A stretch of DNA of 64,000 nt from CALVNN01 sp964393975 (GCA_964393975.1 CAYMVO010000004.1:7346-71345), one strand, 5' to 3'; counted from the first letter of the stretch, positions 1-9,218 are shown. The notes: generated from the sequence alone by a model not told the origin. Made by a program: numbers and translations.

Positions 1-1
1 G

Positions 2-1390
2 CTCACTAGTAATGAGATTGTAAACATAGACCTAAATAATAATAAAACAACTACTATCACAAAACCCGAAAATGTGATGGACCTTAAAAGTAATCAAGTA
101 AACGACTTATATGCTTTGACTGAAACTGGTTTGTTGCAATATGTGGAGGACAACTGGACATTAATCTTTGAAACGACAAATGCGTTATCACTGCAATGTG
201 ATGCTAGCGGGCAATATATTTATTTACAATACGCTAATGGGATAAAGAGTCTCAACTTGAGTACAAAACAATTAGAAGATTGTTATACTAGTGACAAGAT
301 TATAGATTTTGCACTTGATTACAAAAATAACATATATACGCTAGAAGATATGTGTATAAACAAAATAAACGAACAAGCCATTACAAAATCTATCACACTA
401 GACAAAAACTATTCAAAAATGTTAATATGTTTAAATAACGGCGATATTGATTTACTAGACACTGAGATTTGCACAATAAAACACATACAAAACAATGACT
501 TTGCGGATAATTTATCAAATTTCAAAAATGATTTAAGCTATTTTAGTGACACGCGCCTCACCACTCCATGCGAGGTCGCCGTATTAAAATCTACTAATCA
601 AGTTTATAAATATCCATTTAATATTTCGCCACTATTTAGTCTTAACAAAAATGATAAAGTCATCGTGTTAAACAAAGAATGTGCGGAAAACTCTAAATTT
701 GCTTATTGTATTATAAATTCTTTTGGAGGAAAAAACACATTAGGGTACATAGAGACGACCGCACTAGATTTCACTCTTGAAGATATCATACCTTCTTTTG
801 CAAAAGTGAAAGTTATCACCGCTTTGGCATACATATACAAATATCCCACCTCGTTAGAAACAGACGGTGTAAGCAATACATATCAAACGCTAGGATTTAA
901 CGATGTTGTAGATATATTGAGTTATAGCTACAATATAAAAGATAGTAATGGTACTAGTTTTTATTGTGTGAGACTAAATGACAACACTATAGGCTACATA
1001 AACACTCGTACCGCTATGAATAGCGAATTAGATGTCTATCAAAAATCTTTTCAACCAAATGGTAAAGTAGAAAAATCTTTAGAAGAAGATAAAATTTATT
1101 GTTTTGATTATATTGACGGCGAATACATCAAGACCGAAAAACAACTCGCAAACGGACAAAATATTTTTCTAAATGGCGAACCTAACACAGATAGTCAATA
1201 TACAAAAGTAGTTTACTTAAACGATAAAAACGAACAAATAAGCACATATATAGAGACAAAATATATATACTTAAATGATCTCACAAAGCACAAATTTATA
1301 GGTCTAATGCTACTCTTAGTTGCGTTAATAATGGGTGGAATAATAACCGCATTGATACTAACATTAAAAAAGAAAAAGTCATTATCTTAA
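2..1390 (+). CDS. Membrane-anchored protein with propeller-like and SH3-like repeats (5' end outside window)
   Basis: The reading frame is open from base 2, so the start lies left of the window; the GTG/ATG codons at 74-79 are internal. The N-terminal part has short repeating beta-rich units (patterns such as 'GLLQYVEDNW', 'GQYIYLQYANGIKSLNL', 'NNIYTLED') that resemble a beta-propeller. Two later segments look like bacterial SH3-type folds ('VYKYPF', 'IYKYPT' followed by 'GYIE' and 'GYINT'). A single hydrophobic helix near the C-terminus is followed by KKKK, so the bulk is probably outside and the tail inside. The gene ends in a strong terminator. No enzyme motif is visible; a role in envelope or wall sensing is inference. 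Confidence 0.6.
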   Translation, partial: LTSNEIVNIDLNNNKTTTITKPENVMDLKSNQVNDLYALTETGLLQYVEDNWTLIFETTNALSLQCDASGQYIYLQYANGIKSLNLSTKQLEDCYTSDKIIDFALDYKNNIYTLEDMCINKINEQAITKSITLDKNYSKMLICLNNGDIDLLDTEICTIKHIQNNDFADNLSNFKNDLSYFSDTRLTTPCEVAVLKSTNQVYKYPFNISPLFSLNKNDKVIVLNKECAENSKFAYCIINSFGGKNTLGYIETTALDFTLEDIIPSFAKVKVITALAYIYKYPTSLETDGVSNTYQTLGFNDVVDILSYSYNIKDSNGTSFYCVRLNDNTIGYINTRTAMNSELDVYQKSFQPNGKVEKSLEEDKIYCFDYIDGEYIKTEKQLANGQNIFLNGEPNTDSQYTKVVYLNDKNEQISTYIETKYIYLNDLTKHKFIGLMLLLVALIMGGIITALILTLKKKKSLS

Positions 1391-1392
1391 TC

Positions 1393-1440
1393 AAAAAACC
1401 CCAAGTTTTTGGTTTAAAAAACCATCACTTGGAGTTTTTT
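1393..1440 (+). terminator. Intrinsic terminator after the first gene
   Basis: CCCCAAGT pairs with ACTTGGAG around a loop, followed by TTTTTT. It lies directly behind the stop at 1390. Confidence 0.8.
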
Positions 1441-1449
1441 ATTTGTAAT

Positions 1450-1743
1450 TTATTTTATTTGTGGTCGTTTATCCTTAACTAATAACAACTCTTTGTTATC
1501 TGAGTTTTGCAAACTAATAACCTTTCTAGTTTTACCAGTGAACCCGACCATTTCTACATGGGTACAATTTGTACCTATGTAGGTATTCAATTCATTGTCA
1601 CGACTCCTTAAACGCTTAAGATATTGAGTTGGCTCCGAACTATCTGTCAATACTTCAATAACATCAACTAGACAAAATAGCCAGTCCTCTTCCTATTCAT
1701 TCCAAAGCGTTCGTACCTTTTTATTTTCAAAAATTTTAATATT
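1450..1743 (-). pseudogene. Remnant of a BRO-N/DinD-RhuM-like protein
   Basis: Reading the minus strand from about 1743 gives 'IKIFENKKVRTLWNE', then TAG, then 'EEDWLFCLVDVIEVLTDSSE' and on through 'QYLKRLRSRD' and 'GTNCTHVEMVGFTGKTRKV'. That order (KIRTLW, EEWLF, DVIEVLTDS.P, YLKRLRxRD, GKTRK) is the pattern of the N-terminal domain of BRO/phage-antirepressor and DinD/RhuM-type proteins. An in-frame amber codon, the lack of a start, and loss of the family's following IIQSIPSPKAEP segment make it a decayed fragment. It is probably a leftover of a mobile element. No promoter or ribosome site is seen. Confidence 0.55.
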
Positions 1744-1852
1744 AGACAGTAAACTAAATCAGTTTATGCGTTATTTTACAAATCAAACAAACAATTACAT
1801 ATATAACGAAGTTTTAAAAAATCTTATATAATGACATTAAATTTAGCGTAAC

Positions 1853-4009
1853 TTATTCGGTCGTTTTATCAAACTTCATAGTAAGAGATATTCTCTTTTT
1901 CGCCACGTCAACAGCTATCACTTTTACCTCTACCACATCACCAACTTTTAATACGTCGCTAGGATGTTTGATGTAGTTTTTTGAGATTTGTGAGATATGC
2001 ACAAGTCCGTCTTGGTGGACACCTATATCCACAAATGCACCAAAATCAATAACATTTCTAACCGTACCCGTCAAAATCATACCTTCTTTTAAATCCTCAA
2101 GACTAAGTAAATCGCTTCTCAAAATAGGTTTAGGTAAGTTGTCACGAATATCACGACCTGGCTTTAAAAGTTCCTCCACCATATCTTTTAGGGTAGGTTC
2201 ACCGACACCAATGACTTCAGCGACCTTATCCCACCCTTCACGCTCAATCTTTATAGGTAGAGTGATAAGGTTATCATTTTTTATATCGTCCATACTCATT
2301 CCAAAATGACTAAGTAGTTTATTCACAGAGATATAGCTCTCAGGATGCACTGCAGTATTATCTAAGATATTAGCACCATTAGGTATTCGTAGGAAACCAG
2401 CGCATTGTTCGTATGCTTTGGCACCGAGTTTTGGTACGTTTAAAAGTTCTTCACGGGCGGTAAATTCGCCGTTTTTACTCCTATAATCAACAATACTCTT
2501 GGCGATGCCTTTATTGAGACCACTAACATAAGAAAGCAAACTATATGATGACGTGTTTAAATCTACGCCAACACTATTCACACAATCTTCCACTACCCAA
2601 CCCAACACTTCACCAAGTCTATTTTGAGGCATATCGTGTTGATATTGACCGACACCAATACTCTTTACATCTATCTTGATTAGCTCTGCAAGCGGATCTT
2701 GTATCCTTCTAGCGATACTAACCGCGCTACGTTGCGCCACATCAAAATCAGGAAACTCCTCCGCTCCAAGTTTTGATGCGGAATACACACTCGCGCCCGC
2801 TTCATTTACGACTGCATACTCCACCTTATGAGACTGATTTTTCACCAAATCAGCTACAAAAATCTCCGACTCTTTTGAAGCGGTTCCGTTACCTATTGAT
2901 ATAACGTCAACATTGTATTTATCTATCAAAGTAGTCAATTTTTCCATAGACTCAGCGGTCTTATTTTGCGGTGGTGTAGGATAAACGACACAAGTATCTA
3001 GTACCTTACCGGTCTTATCCACGACGGCGATTTTGCACCCCGTTCTATATGCAGGATCCAATCCTAAAACAGTCTTATTTTTTAGCGGTGGTTGCAAAAG
3101 TAAAGGTTTTAGATTGCTCTCAAACATCTTTATGGCTTGCTCGTTAGCGTTAGTAGTAAGCGTAGCACGTGTCTCACGCTCAAGGCTCGGCATCAAAAGC
3201 CTTTCGTAACCATCTTCCACTGCCTCAGATATTAGGTTTTTACAAATCTCAGTTGGCTTTTTGATAAGCATAGCATCCAAAATGGTTTGTTTGAATAATT
3301 CATCATTGTTTTTAATGCTAACCTTTAGACAACCTTCTTTTTCACCACGATTAATAGCAAGTATTCTATGGCTAGGAAGAGTGTTGATATTTTGCGTAAA
3401 ACTAGCATAAGTCTCATAAGTCTTATAATCTCCCTCTTCTACAAGTTCACAAGTAATAGTAGATTTTTTATCTATCAACTCTTTTAAAACTTTTCTAATC
3501 TCAGGGTTATCAGACACCATTTCGGCAATGATATCTTTTGCGCCCGCTATTGCGTCTTGACTGGTCAAAACCTCATCGTTTAAATACCCACTTGCAAGGC
3601 TTTCAATATCCTCAGCTTTTTGCGACATAATCATATCCGCAAGACCTTGTAAACCTTTTCTAATTGCTTCGCTAGCTCTAGTCTTTCTCTTAGGTTTGTA
3701 TGGTCTATAAATATCTTCTAGTTCGGCTTGAGTCAAAGCGCTATCAATAGACTTTTGTAGTTCCTCCGTCATCTTTCCTTGCTCCGTAATAGAACCAATG
3801 ACTTCCTCTTTTCGCTTCTCTAAATTTCTTAGATACTGCAATCTATCCGCAAAGCTTCTAAGCACTTGGTCATCACAACTACCGGTCATTTCTTTTCTAT
3901 AACGAGCAATAAAAGGTACCGTATTGCCCTCATCTAATAAATCAATTATATTTTTTGAATGATTATTTTTAAGTGAAAATTCATCCGCTAACACTTGTAC
4001 AAAATCCAT
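1853..4009 (-). CDS. tex: Tex family RNA-binding transcription accessory protein
   Basis: 718 residues, normal for Tex. The order is an N-terminal helical Tex region ('VPFIARYRKEMTG'), a YqgF/RNase H-like domain ('VLGLDPAYRTGCKIAVVD', about residue 325), helix-hairpin-helix segments ('VGVDLNTSSYSLLSYVSGL', 'LLNVPKLGAKAYEQCAGFL') and a C-terminal S1 domain ('GMILTGTVRNVIDFGAFVDIGVHQDGLVHIS'). Tex binds single-stranded RNA and associates with transcription and ribosomes in the cytoplasm. The start at 4009 follows an AAAGGA-like site. It appears monocistronic. Confidence 0.95.
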   Translation of the reverse strand: MDFVQVLADEFSLKNNHSKNIIDLLDEGNTVPFIARYRKEMTGSCDDQVLRSFADRLQYLRNLEKRKEEVIGSITEQGKMTEELQKSIDSALTQAELEDIYRPYKPKRKTRASEAIRKGLQGLADMIMSQKAEDIESLASGYLNDEVLTSQDAIAGAKDIIAEMVSDNPEIRKVLKELIDKKSTITCELVEEGDYKTYETYASFTQNINTLPSHRILAINRGEKEGCLKVSIKNNDELFKQTILDAMLIKKPTEICKNLISEAVEDGYERLLMPSLERETRATLTTNANEQAIKMFESNLKPLLLQPPLKNKTVLGLDPAYRTGCKIAVVDKTGKVLDTCVVYPTPPQNKTAESMEKLTTLIDKYNVDVISIGNGTASKESEIFVADLVKNQSHKVEYAVVNEAGASVYSASKLGAEEFPDFDVAQRSAVSIARRIQDPLAELIKIDVKSIGVGQYQHDMPQNRLGEVLGWVVEDCVNSVGVDLNTSSYSLLSYVSGLNKGIAKSIVDYRSKNGEFTAREELLNVPKLGAKAYEQCAGFLRIPNGANILDNTAVHPESYISVNKLLSHFGMSMDDIKNDNLITLPIKIEREGWDKVAEVIGVGEPTLKDMVEELLKPGRDIRDNLPKPILRSDLLSLEDLKEGMILTGTVRNVIDFGAFVDIGVHQDGLVHISQISKNYIKHPSDVLKVGDVVEVKVIAVDVAKKRISLTMKFDKTTE

Positions 4010-4118
4010 AAGTAAAATCCTTTATTTTAAAATATTAATAGATTAATTATACCAAAATAAAGTGTAATTGACAATCAAATTATAAAGATTTTTATATTTA
4101 TTTAAGGAAAAATCACCT

Positions 4119-4979
4119 TTAAATATATGCACGAGCGAGGATCACCGAAATACTAGAATATTTTATATTGATAGAAAAATTTTCTTCTAACGCCATAGGA
4201 TCAGCAAGTTTGTCGAGTTCGTCTTGCATAACACTGAGTTTAAATGTTAATGAAGCTATCCGCACATCTCTACTATTACTAAACACACTGGAATATGGTA
4301 TATATACTGATTCAAATTCTTTTTGGAGTTCTACCATACTAAGTTTTGCCATAGCAAAAGTTGTGTCCCCTAAATCATAGCTAACACTTACGGAATAAAG
4401 TTTTGTAAAAACGCTATGAAATAAATTTAACGCATCTTGCAAACACTTTTTATCGGCGTCGTCTAAGTTGTACTCCATTACGATTTTAGGTGATTTTAAA
4501 ACGATGACTTCAGCGTTAGGTAGCGAGGATGAGATTTTTCCCAAAACACTCTTTGCGTCTTTCTCATTCTCATAAGCCGACACCAAGACCTTATATGTGA
4601 GGTCCTTTTTGTAGACATATCCAGCACCGCCGAGTTCCCTAACACGTTGAGAATACATAGTTGCTTCTTCTATAGTATCATACTCACCTGATTGTACTGC
4701 GTAATAATTTATATTAGGGACGGAAATAACACCTTGAGACGTTGCATTAAAAACAGTTTTCACCACAAAATCTCCCGAAAAATACACGGCAACCGACACA
4801 AGCGCTAGTAAAATTGCTAATGCAAGTATGTTTCTACTTTTCTTCAACTTGACACTTGATTTACGAAATTTATACGCAACGCCATACTCGTTAGCTTGCC
4901 CTGTAAAGATTTGCTCTTGTTCCCACTTATCTTGTGTCCATTCAGCTTGAAAATTACTATTTTTTTTGTTTATACTCAT
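4119..4979 (-). CDS. SPOR-domain membrane protein
   Basis: 286 residues. A cytoplasmic N-terminus of about 45 residues is followed by one hydrophobic helix (about 50-72, 'LALAILLALVSVAVYFSG') and then a SPOR-like domain ('YYAVQSGEYDTIEEATMYSQ' to 'YKVLVSAYENEKDA'). SPOR domains bind denuded glycan strands of peptidoglycan; in endospore formers and others they localise to septa. The C-terminal 100 residues are helical and not recognised. It is a single gene between tex and the divergent groESL; a role in envelope or division is inference. Confidence 0.7.
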   Translation of the reverse strand: MSINKKNSNFQAEWTQDKWEQEQIFTGQANEYGVAYKFRKSSVKLKKSRNILALAILLALVSVAVYFSGDFVVKTVFNATSQGVISVPNINYYAVQSGEYDTIEEATMYSQRVRELGGAGYVYKKDLTYKVLVSAYENEKDAKSVLGKISSSLPNAEVIVLKSPKIVMEYNLDDADKKCLQDALNLFHSVFTKLYSVSVSYDLGDTTFAMAKLSMVELQKEFESVYIPYSSVFSNSRDVRIASLTFKLSVMQDELDKLADPMALEENFSINIKYSSISVILARAYI

Positions 4980-5074
4980 AGTACAATATATGTCTATGCT
5001 ATTTTAAAAATAACTTTTGAATAATTTTAAAATAAGGGGCAAATATTGATAAATAATTATAAGGAGAATATGAA

Positions 5075-5365
5075 ATGAAATTAGTACCTTTGTTTGATAA
5101 AATCGTTTTAAAACATATCAAACCAAAAGAAAACGTCGACCTCATTTTACCTGAGAGTATTAGCGAAAGTCCTAGTCTTGGCGAGGTGGTTTGTGTCGGG
5201 ATAGGTGGCAAAGTTGATGGGAATGAAATTGAAATAGTCTTAAAAGAAAAAGACAAAGTTCTTTTCCATAAGTATGTAGCTAGCGAATTCACCTATCAAG
5301 GTGAAACGCTCTACATTATAAAGCAAGGTGACATACTTTGCATTTTGGAGGATAAAGATGAGTAA
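5075..5365 (+). CDS. groES: Co-chaperonin GroES
   Basis: 96 residues. 'MKLVPLFDKIVLKHIKPKE' matches the GroES start (LxPLxDRVVVKxxxxE), and the domain continues with 'GEVVCVGIGGK', 'VLFHKYVASEF' and 'YIIKQGDILCILE'. It caps the GroEL ring. The mobile-loop segment ('NVDLILPESISESPSLGEV') lacks the usual TxGGI/V/L-L tripeptide context. AAGGAG precedes the ATG. It overlaps groEL by eight bases. No CIRCE inverted repeat (TTAGCACTC/GAGTGCTAA) is present upstream, so HrcA control is not supported. Confidence 0.9.
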   Translation: MKLVPLFDKIVLKHIKPKENVDLILPESISESPSLGEVVCVGIGGKVDGNEIEIVLKEKDKVLFHKYVASEFTYQGETLYIIKQGDILCILEDKDE

Positions 5366-6911
5366 AGTTATTATCGGTATTGACAGTCTAAAAGAATTGG
5401 AAAAAGGCATTGATACGCTAGCGGAAGCGGTTAAATGCACACTTGGACCAAAAGGCAAAAATGTTGTTATAAAGACTCTAGGCACCCCTCTCATCACAAA
5501 TGATGGTGTAACTATCGCAAAATCTATCACGCTAGATAGTGACTTGCAAAATATAGGTGCAATGCTTATAAAAGAAGCAAGTATAAAAACAAATGAACTC
5601 GCTGGAGACGGTACAACCACCGCTTGCGTCTTAGCACAAAGTATAATAAAAGAGGGTATAAAAAATATAATTGCAGGGGCAAACCCTATTGAATTAAATT
5701 TGGGTATAAACACCGCTCTTAATCTTGCACTGAAAGAATTACAAAACATATCAAGACCACTAAACGCAGATAAGGACATTGAGCAAATTGCAAATATTAG
5801 TTGCGCCGATACTAATATTGGTAAACTAATTAGCGAGGCATACAAGACAATCGGTCGTGATGGAGTCATCACACTCACCGAAGGTCAACAACTCAAAACC
5901 ACTTTAGATATAGTAAATGGTATCAAGATAGATAGAGGTTTTACGAGTACATATTTTTGCACAGATATGACAAAGGAGGTCGCTGAATACTCAAACCCAC
6001 TCATACTGCTTGTAGATGATAAACTAGATAATTTTAATGCACTAGTCTCCGTAATACAATACTCTATCTCAGTAAATCAACCACTTGTAATACTCGCAAA
6101 TGATTATAGCGAGGATGTTTTAAGTGCGATTTTAATTAATAAATTAAAGTCAAATTTGAAATGTTTACCGCTAAAATCTCCCGCTTATGGCACACAGAGA
6201 AAAGATATTTTATCAGATCTAGCGTTAATATTTGAAACAAAAGTATTTACCAATGACCTAATGTCAAATTTAGATTTTAATCAATTAGGAAATTTAGAAA
6301 AAGTTATAACCACAAAATACGAAACTACTTTTATAAAGACAAAAACAAATGATTTAGTAGAGGATAGATTATATAGTTTACAAAAACAGTTTGCCGAAAC
6401 AAGCGACCAAAATATCAAAAATCTTTTGCAAGATAGAATATCAAAATTAAAAGGTAAAGTCGCCGTTATAAAGGTCGGCGGAGCGAGTGATATTGAGGTG
6501 AACGAACGCAAACTAAGAGTGGAGGACGCTATATTTGCGTGTAAATCAGCGGTAACTGAAGGCATCGTTATAGGTGGCGGAAGCGTGCTACTCAAAATCA
6601 AAAAAATAGTAGAAAGTAAATTGAATGATTTATGTGGTGATAAAAAGTTAGGTGCCCACATTTTATTAAAAACTCTTGAAGCGCCTCTAAGACAAATAGC
6701 AAAAAATGCTGGACTAGATGATGGTGTCATAGTGCAAAAGGTTGCGGACTCTAATGATACAAATTATGGTTATGACGCACAAAATAATGTGTTTGGCGAT
6801 CTAAAAAAGCTAGGTATAATAGATCCTACAAAAGTCATAAGGTGCGGACTGCAAAATGCAGTTTCGGTAGCGACCACCATTCTCACGACTAACGCAATTA
6901 TATGTGATTAA
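5358..6911 (+). CDS. groL: Chaperonin GroEL, divergent
   Basis: 517 residues from the ATG at 5358, which has GGAG ten bases upstream within groES. ATP-site motifs are kept: 'CTLGPKGKNVVI', 'TNDGVTIAKSI', 'AGDGTTTACVLAQ', and late 'GIVIGGGSVLL'. The apical domain is present ('KIDRGFTSTYFCTD', 'KSPAYGTQRKDIL' in place of KAPGFGDRRK). It is shorter and more divergent than typical GroEL (about 540), and lacks the C-terminal GGM tail, ending 'TTNAIICD'. Folding of cytoplasmic proteins together with GroES is the expected role. The divergence appears genuine because the key ATPase residues remain. Confidence 0.92.
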   Translation: MSKVIIGIDSLKELEKGIDTLAEAVKCTLGPKGKNVVIKTLGTPLITNDGVTIAKSITLDSDLQNIGAMLIKEASIKTNELAGDGTTTACVLAQSIIKEGIKNIIAGANPIELNLGINTALNLALKELQNISRPLNADKDIEQIANISCADTNIGKLISEAYKTIGRDGVITLTEGQQLKTTLDIVNGIKIDRGFTSTYFCTDMTKEVAEYSNPLILLVDDKLDNFNALVSVIQYSISVNQPLVILANDYSEDVLSAILINKLKSNLKCLPLKSPAYGTQRKDILSDLALIFETKVFTNDLMSNLDFNQLGNLEKVITTKYETTFIKTKTNDLVEDRLYSLQKQFAETSDQNIKNLLQDRISKLKGKVAVIKVGGASDIEVNERKLRVEDAIFACKSAVTEGIVIGGGSVLLKIKKIVESKLNDLCGDKKLGAHILLKTLEAPLRQIAKNAGLDDGVIVQKVADSNDTNYGYDAQNNVFGDLKKLGIIDPTKVIRCGLQNAVSVATTILTTNAIICD

Positions 6912-6912
6912 C

Positions 6913-6950
6913 AAAAAATCTTGCTTTAAAACCACAAAGCAAGATTTTTT
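6913..6950. terminator. Bidirectional terminator between groEL and degV
   Basis: AAAAAATCTTGCTTT pairs with AAAGCAAGATTTTTT over an 8-base loop. It serves the convergent genes on both sides. Confidence 0.85.
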
Positions 6951-6959
6951 ATATACAAA

Positions 6960-7829
6960 TTATCTATTTTTTGCGTGGAAAATCAAACCAATAGTACCAG
7001 GTCCTGCGTGTGCACCTATTACTGGACCTATAGGTTGCATCCAAATATCAGCATCATCACCTATAGCCTGCTTGATTAAATCACGAGTATACTCAGCATA
7101 CTCAACGTTATCAGCGTGAATGATGACTATAGGATAATCTTTTACATTATCACCTAATTGCACCAAATAATCGACCAATGTCCTCACACCTTTTTTGAAA
7201 CCGCGAGCGGTATTAACCTTTTCAATTTTACCATTTGATTTAATGCTCAAAATAGGCTTCATAGCCAAACAGTTACCAATGAGCGCGACTGTCGGACTCA
7301 CCCTACCGCCTTGTTTTAGATATTTCAAATCTTCCACAACAAAATATGTAGCGTACTTGTCCCTATTATCCTCTACCCATTTTATAATCTCGTCATCACT
7401 TGCGCCGTTTTTCCAAAGCAACGCGGACATATAGACAATGATTCCCGCTCCCATACAAATAGATTTCGTATCAACGGTCTTTATAGTCCTATCAGGGTAT
7501 TTTTCTTTTAGCGACTTAATCGCCTTATTCATTGAGGCAAAAGTACCGCTCATCTCACTGCTAAAATGCACATATATAATATCATCACCATTCTTTAAAT
7601 GTGGCTCAAAATAATTAATATAATCGTATTCGTTTAATGCGTGAGTCTTTACACTTGCCCCATTACGCATACCCTCAAAAAACTTAGCAAAATCTGTACT
7701 ACGACCAAAATCGTAACCAATCTCATCTCCACCATTTATACTATAAGGCATCTCAATAGTTTGTATACCCAACTCATCTATTTTATCATACCATAATTCG
7801 CAATCGCTATCGCAAAAGAAAACACTCAT
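6960..7829 (-). CDS. DegV family fatty-acid-binding protein
   Basis: 289 residues. The DegV pattern is clear: 'FFCDSDCELWYDKIDELGIQ', 'YVHFSSEMSGTFASMNKAI' (the SSxxSGTY-type lipid-binding stretch), 'VDTKSICMGAGIIV', 'YLKQGGRVSPTVALIGN', and C-terminal 'IGPVIGAHAGPGTIGLIF'. DegV/FakB proteins bind fatty acids and, with FakA kinase, feed exogenous lipid into phospholipid synthesis. No fakA is adjacent, so the FakB function is family inference. GGAGG-like site before the ATG. Confidence 0.9.
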   Translation of the reverse strand: MSVFFCDSDCELWYDKIDELGIQTIEMPYSINGGDEIGYDFGRSTDFAKFFEGMRNGASVKTHALNEYDYINYFEPHLKNGDDIIYVHFSSEMSGTFASMNKAIKSLKEKYPDRTIKTVDTKSICMGAGIIVYMSALLWKNGASDDEIIKWVEDNRDKYATYFVVEDLKYLKQGGRVSPTVALIGNCLAMKPILSIKSNGKIEKVNTARGFKKGVRTLVDYLVQLGDNVKDYPIVIIHADNVEYAEYTRDLIKQAIGDDADIWMQPIGPVIGAHAGPGTIGLIFHAKNR

Positions 7830-7893
7830 TTTTTCCTCCGTAAAAATCTTATAATATTCTCACTCTAAAACTATAAAGCGATGAAAAATTCAC

Positions 7894-7914
7894 ATAGTAT
7901 TTTATAAATACTAT
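7894..7914. promoter_or_regulatory. Perfect 21-bp palindrome upstream of degV
   Basis: ATAGTATTT-TAT-AAATACTAT, located 65 bp upstream of degV. AT-rich, so chance is possible. Its ATAGTAT half-sites recur in the palindrome at the first kinase promoter (16996-17017). Confidence 0.3.
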
Positions 7915-7964
7915 TGACAAATTTCTACTTTACTATAGCACATAATTTAATAAATGTCAAAGTG

Positions 7965-8480
7965 TTACACAATGTTTTCATAAATATTTTTTGCAAACTT
8001 TACTTTTTCATAATAAATTTTTGTTTCTTTGTATGGTTTGTCCTCTAACAATATGTCTGTTTTTAACCACTCGGTCACACGCCCCTCACCAGCATTGTAT
8101 GCCATAATCACTTGTTTAAATTCGCCAAACCTATTGTATAAATAACTCAGATACGCACATCCAAGCATTATATTGACCTTGTAGTCGTATAAATTGATTT
8201 CATTATTGTAACATATTTTTGTAGCAATGTACTTAGCAGTCTCGGGCATTAGTTGCATCACACCTATTGCACCAGCTTTAGAGACGGCGTTTGTATCAAA
8301 ATCACTTTCACATTTTGCGACCGCCAACGCCACCGCATACGGCACATCATACTCTTCACAATACATTTTAAACGTATCTTTATATAAAATAGGATATAAA
8401 ACTCCCCTCAAAAAATACACACTCATAAATATCATAATAGTGAAAACGCACACAACAAAAAAAGATTTTGATTTACTCAT
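7965..8480 (-). CDS. Lytic transglycosylase (Slt/GH23 type)
   Basis: 171 residues. An N-terminal hydrophobic segment ('FFVVCVFTIMIFMSVYFL') serves as signal anchor. The SLT domain follows with the catalytic Glu in 'KCESDFDTNAVSKAGAIGVMQ', then 'LMPETAKYIA', 'NIMLGCAYLSYLYNRFG' and 'VIMAYNAGEGRV'. It cleaves the glycan backbone of peptidoglycan outside the membrane, giving anhydro-muropeptides. Small size and absence of a LysM or other binding domain match the minimal Firmicute type. Confidence 0.9.
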   Translation of the reverse strand: MSKSKSFFVVCVFTIMIFMSVYFLRGVLYPILYKDTFKMYCEEYDVPYAVALAVAKCESDFDTNAVSKAGAIGVMQLMPETAKYIATKICYNNEINLYDYKVNIMLGCAYLSYLYNRFGEFKQVIMAYNAGEGRVTEWLKTDILLEDKPYKETKIYYEKVKFAKNIYENIV

Positions 8481-8516
8481 ACTAATATTTTAATCAAAAC
8501 CTTTTTCAATTATTCT

Positions 8517-8735
8517 TTATGGCTCAATATTAGCGATGTTTTTAGCGCAAGTCTTTTTGTAGTAGACATACATAACGCTAGCAAAAGTCACCGCCAAAAC
8601 ACCGATAAACACTGTAACGCTTATGTATGTTTGACTTACTGAAAACTTGAACACCATAATGTTTAATAGATAACACCCACTGCAAGTCAAATCTTTCACT
8701 AACGTAGTTGTATCATATTGAAAATTAAATTGCAA
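8517..8735 (-). CDS. Possible small single-pass membrane protein
   Basis: Up to 72 residues with one clear hydrophobic helix ('YISVTVFIGVLAVTFASVMY') and a basic C-terminal side. The longest frame begins with TTG at 8735 inside a 16-bp palindrome and without a ribosome site; an ATG at 8657 gives a 46-residue version. No family recognised. It could be a chance frame in a 290-bp gap. Confidence 0.35.
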   Translation of the reverse strand: MQFNFQYDTTTLVKDLTCSGCYLLNIMVFKFSVSQTYISVTVFIGVLAVTFASVMYVYYKKTCAKNIANIEP

Positions 8736-8745
8736 GCGCTTGCAA
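8730..8745. promoter_or_regulatory. 16-bp perfect palindrome, LacI/GalR-type operator candidate
   Basis: TTGCAAGCGCTTGCAA is self-complementary with a central CG, the layout of LacI/GalR-family operators and of cre-like sites. It lies 30 bp upstream of the Smr gene ATG at 8775 and just before the left-going small frame. GC-rich in an AT-rich gap, so unlikely to be random. Confidence 0.5.
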
Positions 8746-8774
8746 AATTTATTTTTTAGTAGTATTATATATTT

Positions 8775-9116
8775 ATGGAAATAATTAATTTAAAAGAGAC
8801 ATTACCAAAATTAGATGTCGCAATAGCACAAGTAGAGATTGAAATAGACCGATATAAAAAAATACCTAGCACCGTACTAAAAGTTATTCACGGTCACGGT
8901 TCGCACGGCGTAGGCGGAGTCATTAGAATAGACTTACGCAAAAGATTGTACGAACTAAAAAGAATGCACAAAATAGTAGATTACATAGAGGGCGAATTAC
9001 TAACACCAACACGGCTAAATGAAAAAGGCTATCCTACAAAGATTTACAACCAAATTTATTTAGATGAAGATATGCTAAGGTTAAACCCCGGAGTGACCTT
9101 TATCATAGTAAACTAA
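8775..9116 (+). CDS. Stand-alone Smr-domain protein
   Basis: 113 residues. The Smr signature 'VLKVIHGHGSHGVGGVIRIDL' (HGxG) sits about residues 38-58, after the usual N-terminal 'NLKETLPKLDVAIAQVEIEI' helix. Smr domains occur at the C-terminus of MutS2 and as free proteins; they bind or nick nucleic acid (RNA cleavage has been shown for MutS2-type Smr). Here no MutS part exists nearby. The C-terminal half is not recognised. No good ribosome site is visible before the ATG. Confidence 0.65.
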   Translation: MEIINLKETLPKLDVAIAQVEIEIDRYKKIPSTVLKVIHGHGSHGVGGVIRIDLRKRLYELKRMHKIVDYIEGELLTPTRLNEKGYPTKIYNQIYLDEDMLRLNPGVTFIIVN

Positions 9117-9189
9117 ATCATAAAGTTTGTAAAATAAGTTTATTGGTTACAATAAATTATGGTGTAAATAAAAAACTACAAAAATAAAA

Positions 9190-9218
9190 TTGACAATTAA
9201 ATACAAATTTGATAAACT
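9190..9218 (+). promoter_or_regulatory. Sigma-A promoter of ndk
   Basis: TTGACA at 9190, 17-bp spacer, TAAACT at 9213. It lies 36 bp before the ndk ATG. Confidence 0.75.

Noticed and set aside
5000..5070. CIRCE element before groES
   Set aside because: No TTAGCACTC/GAGTGCTAA arms are present.
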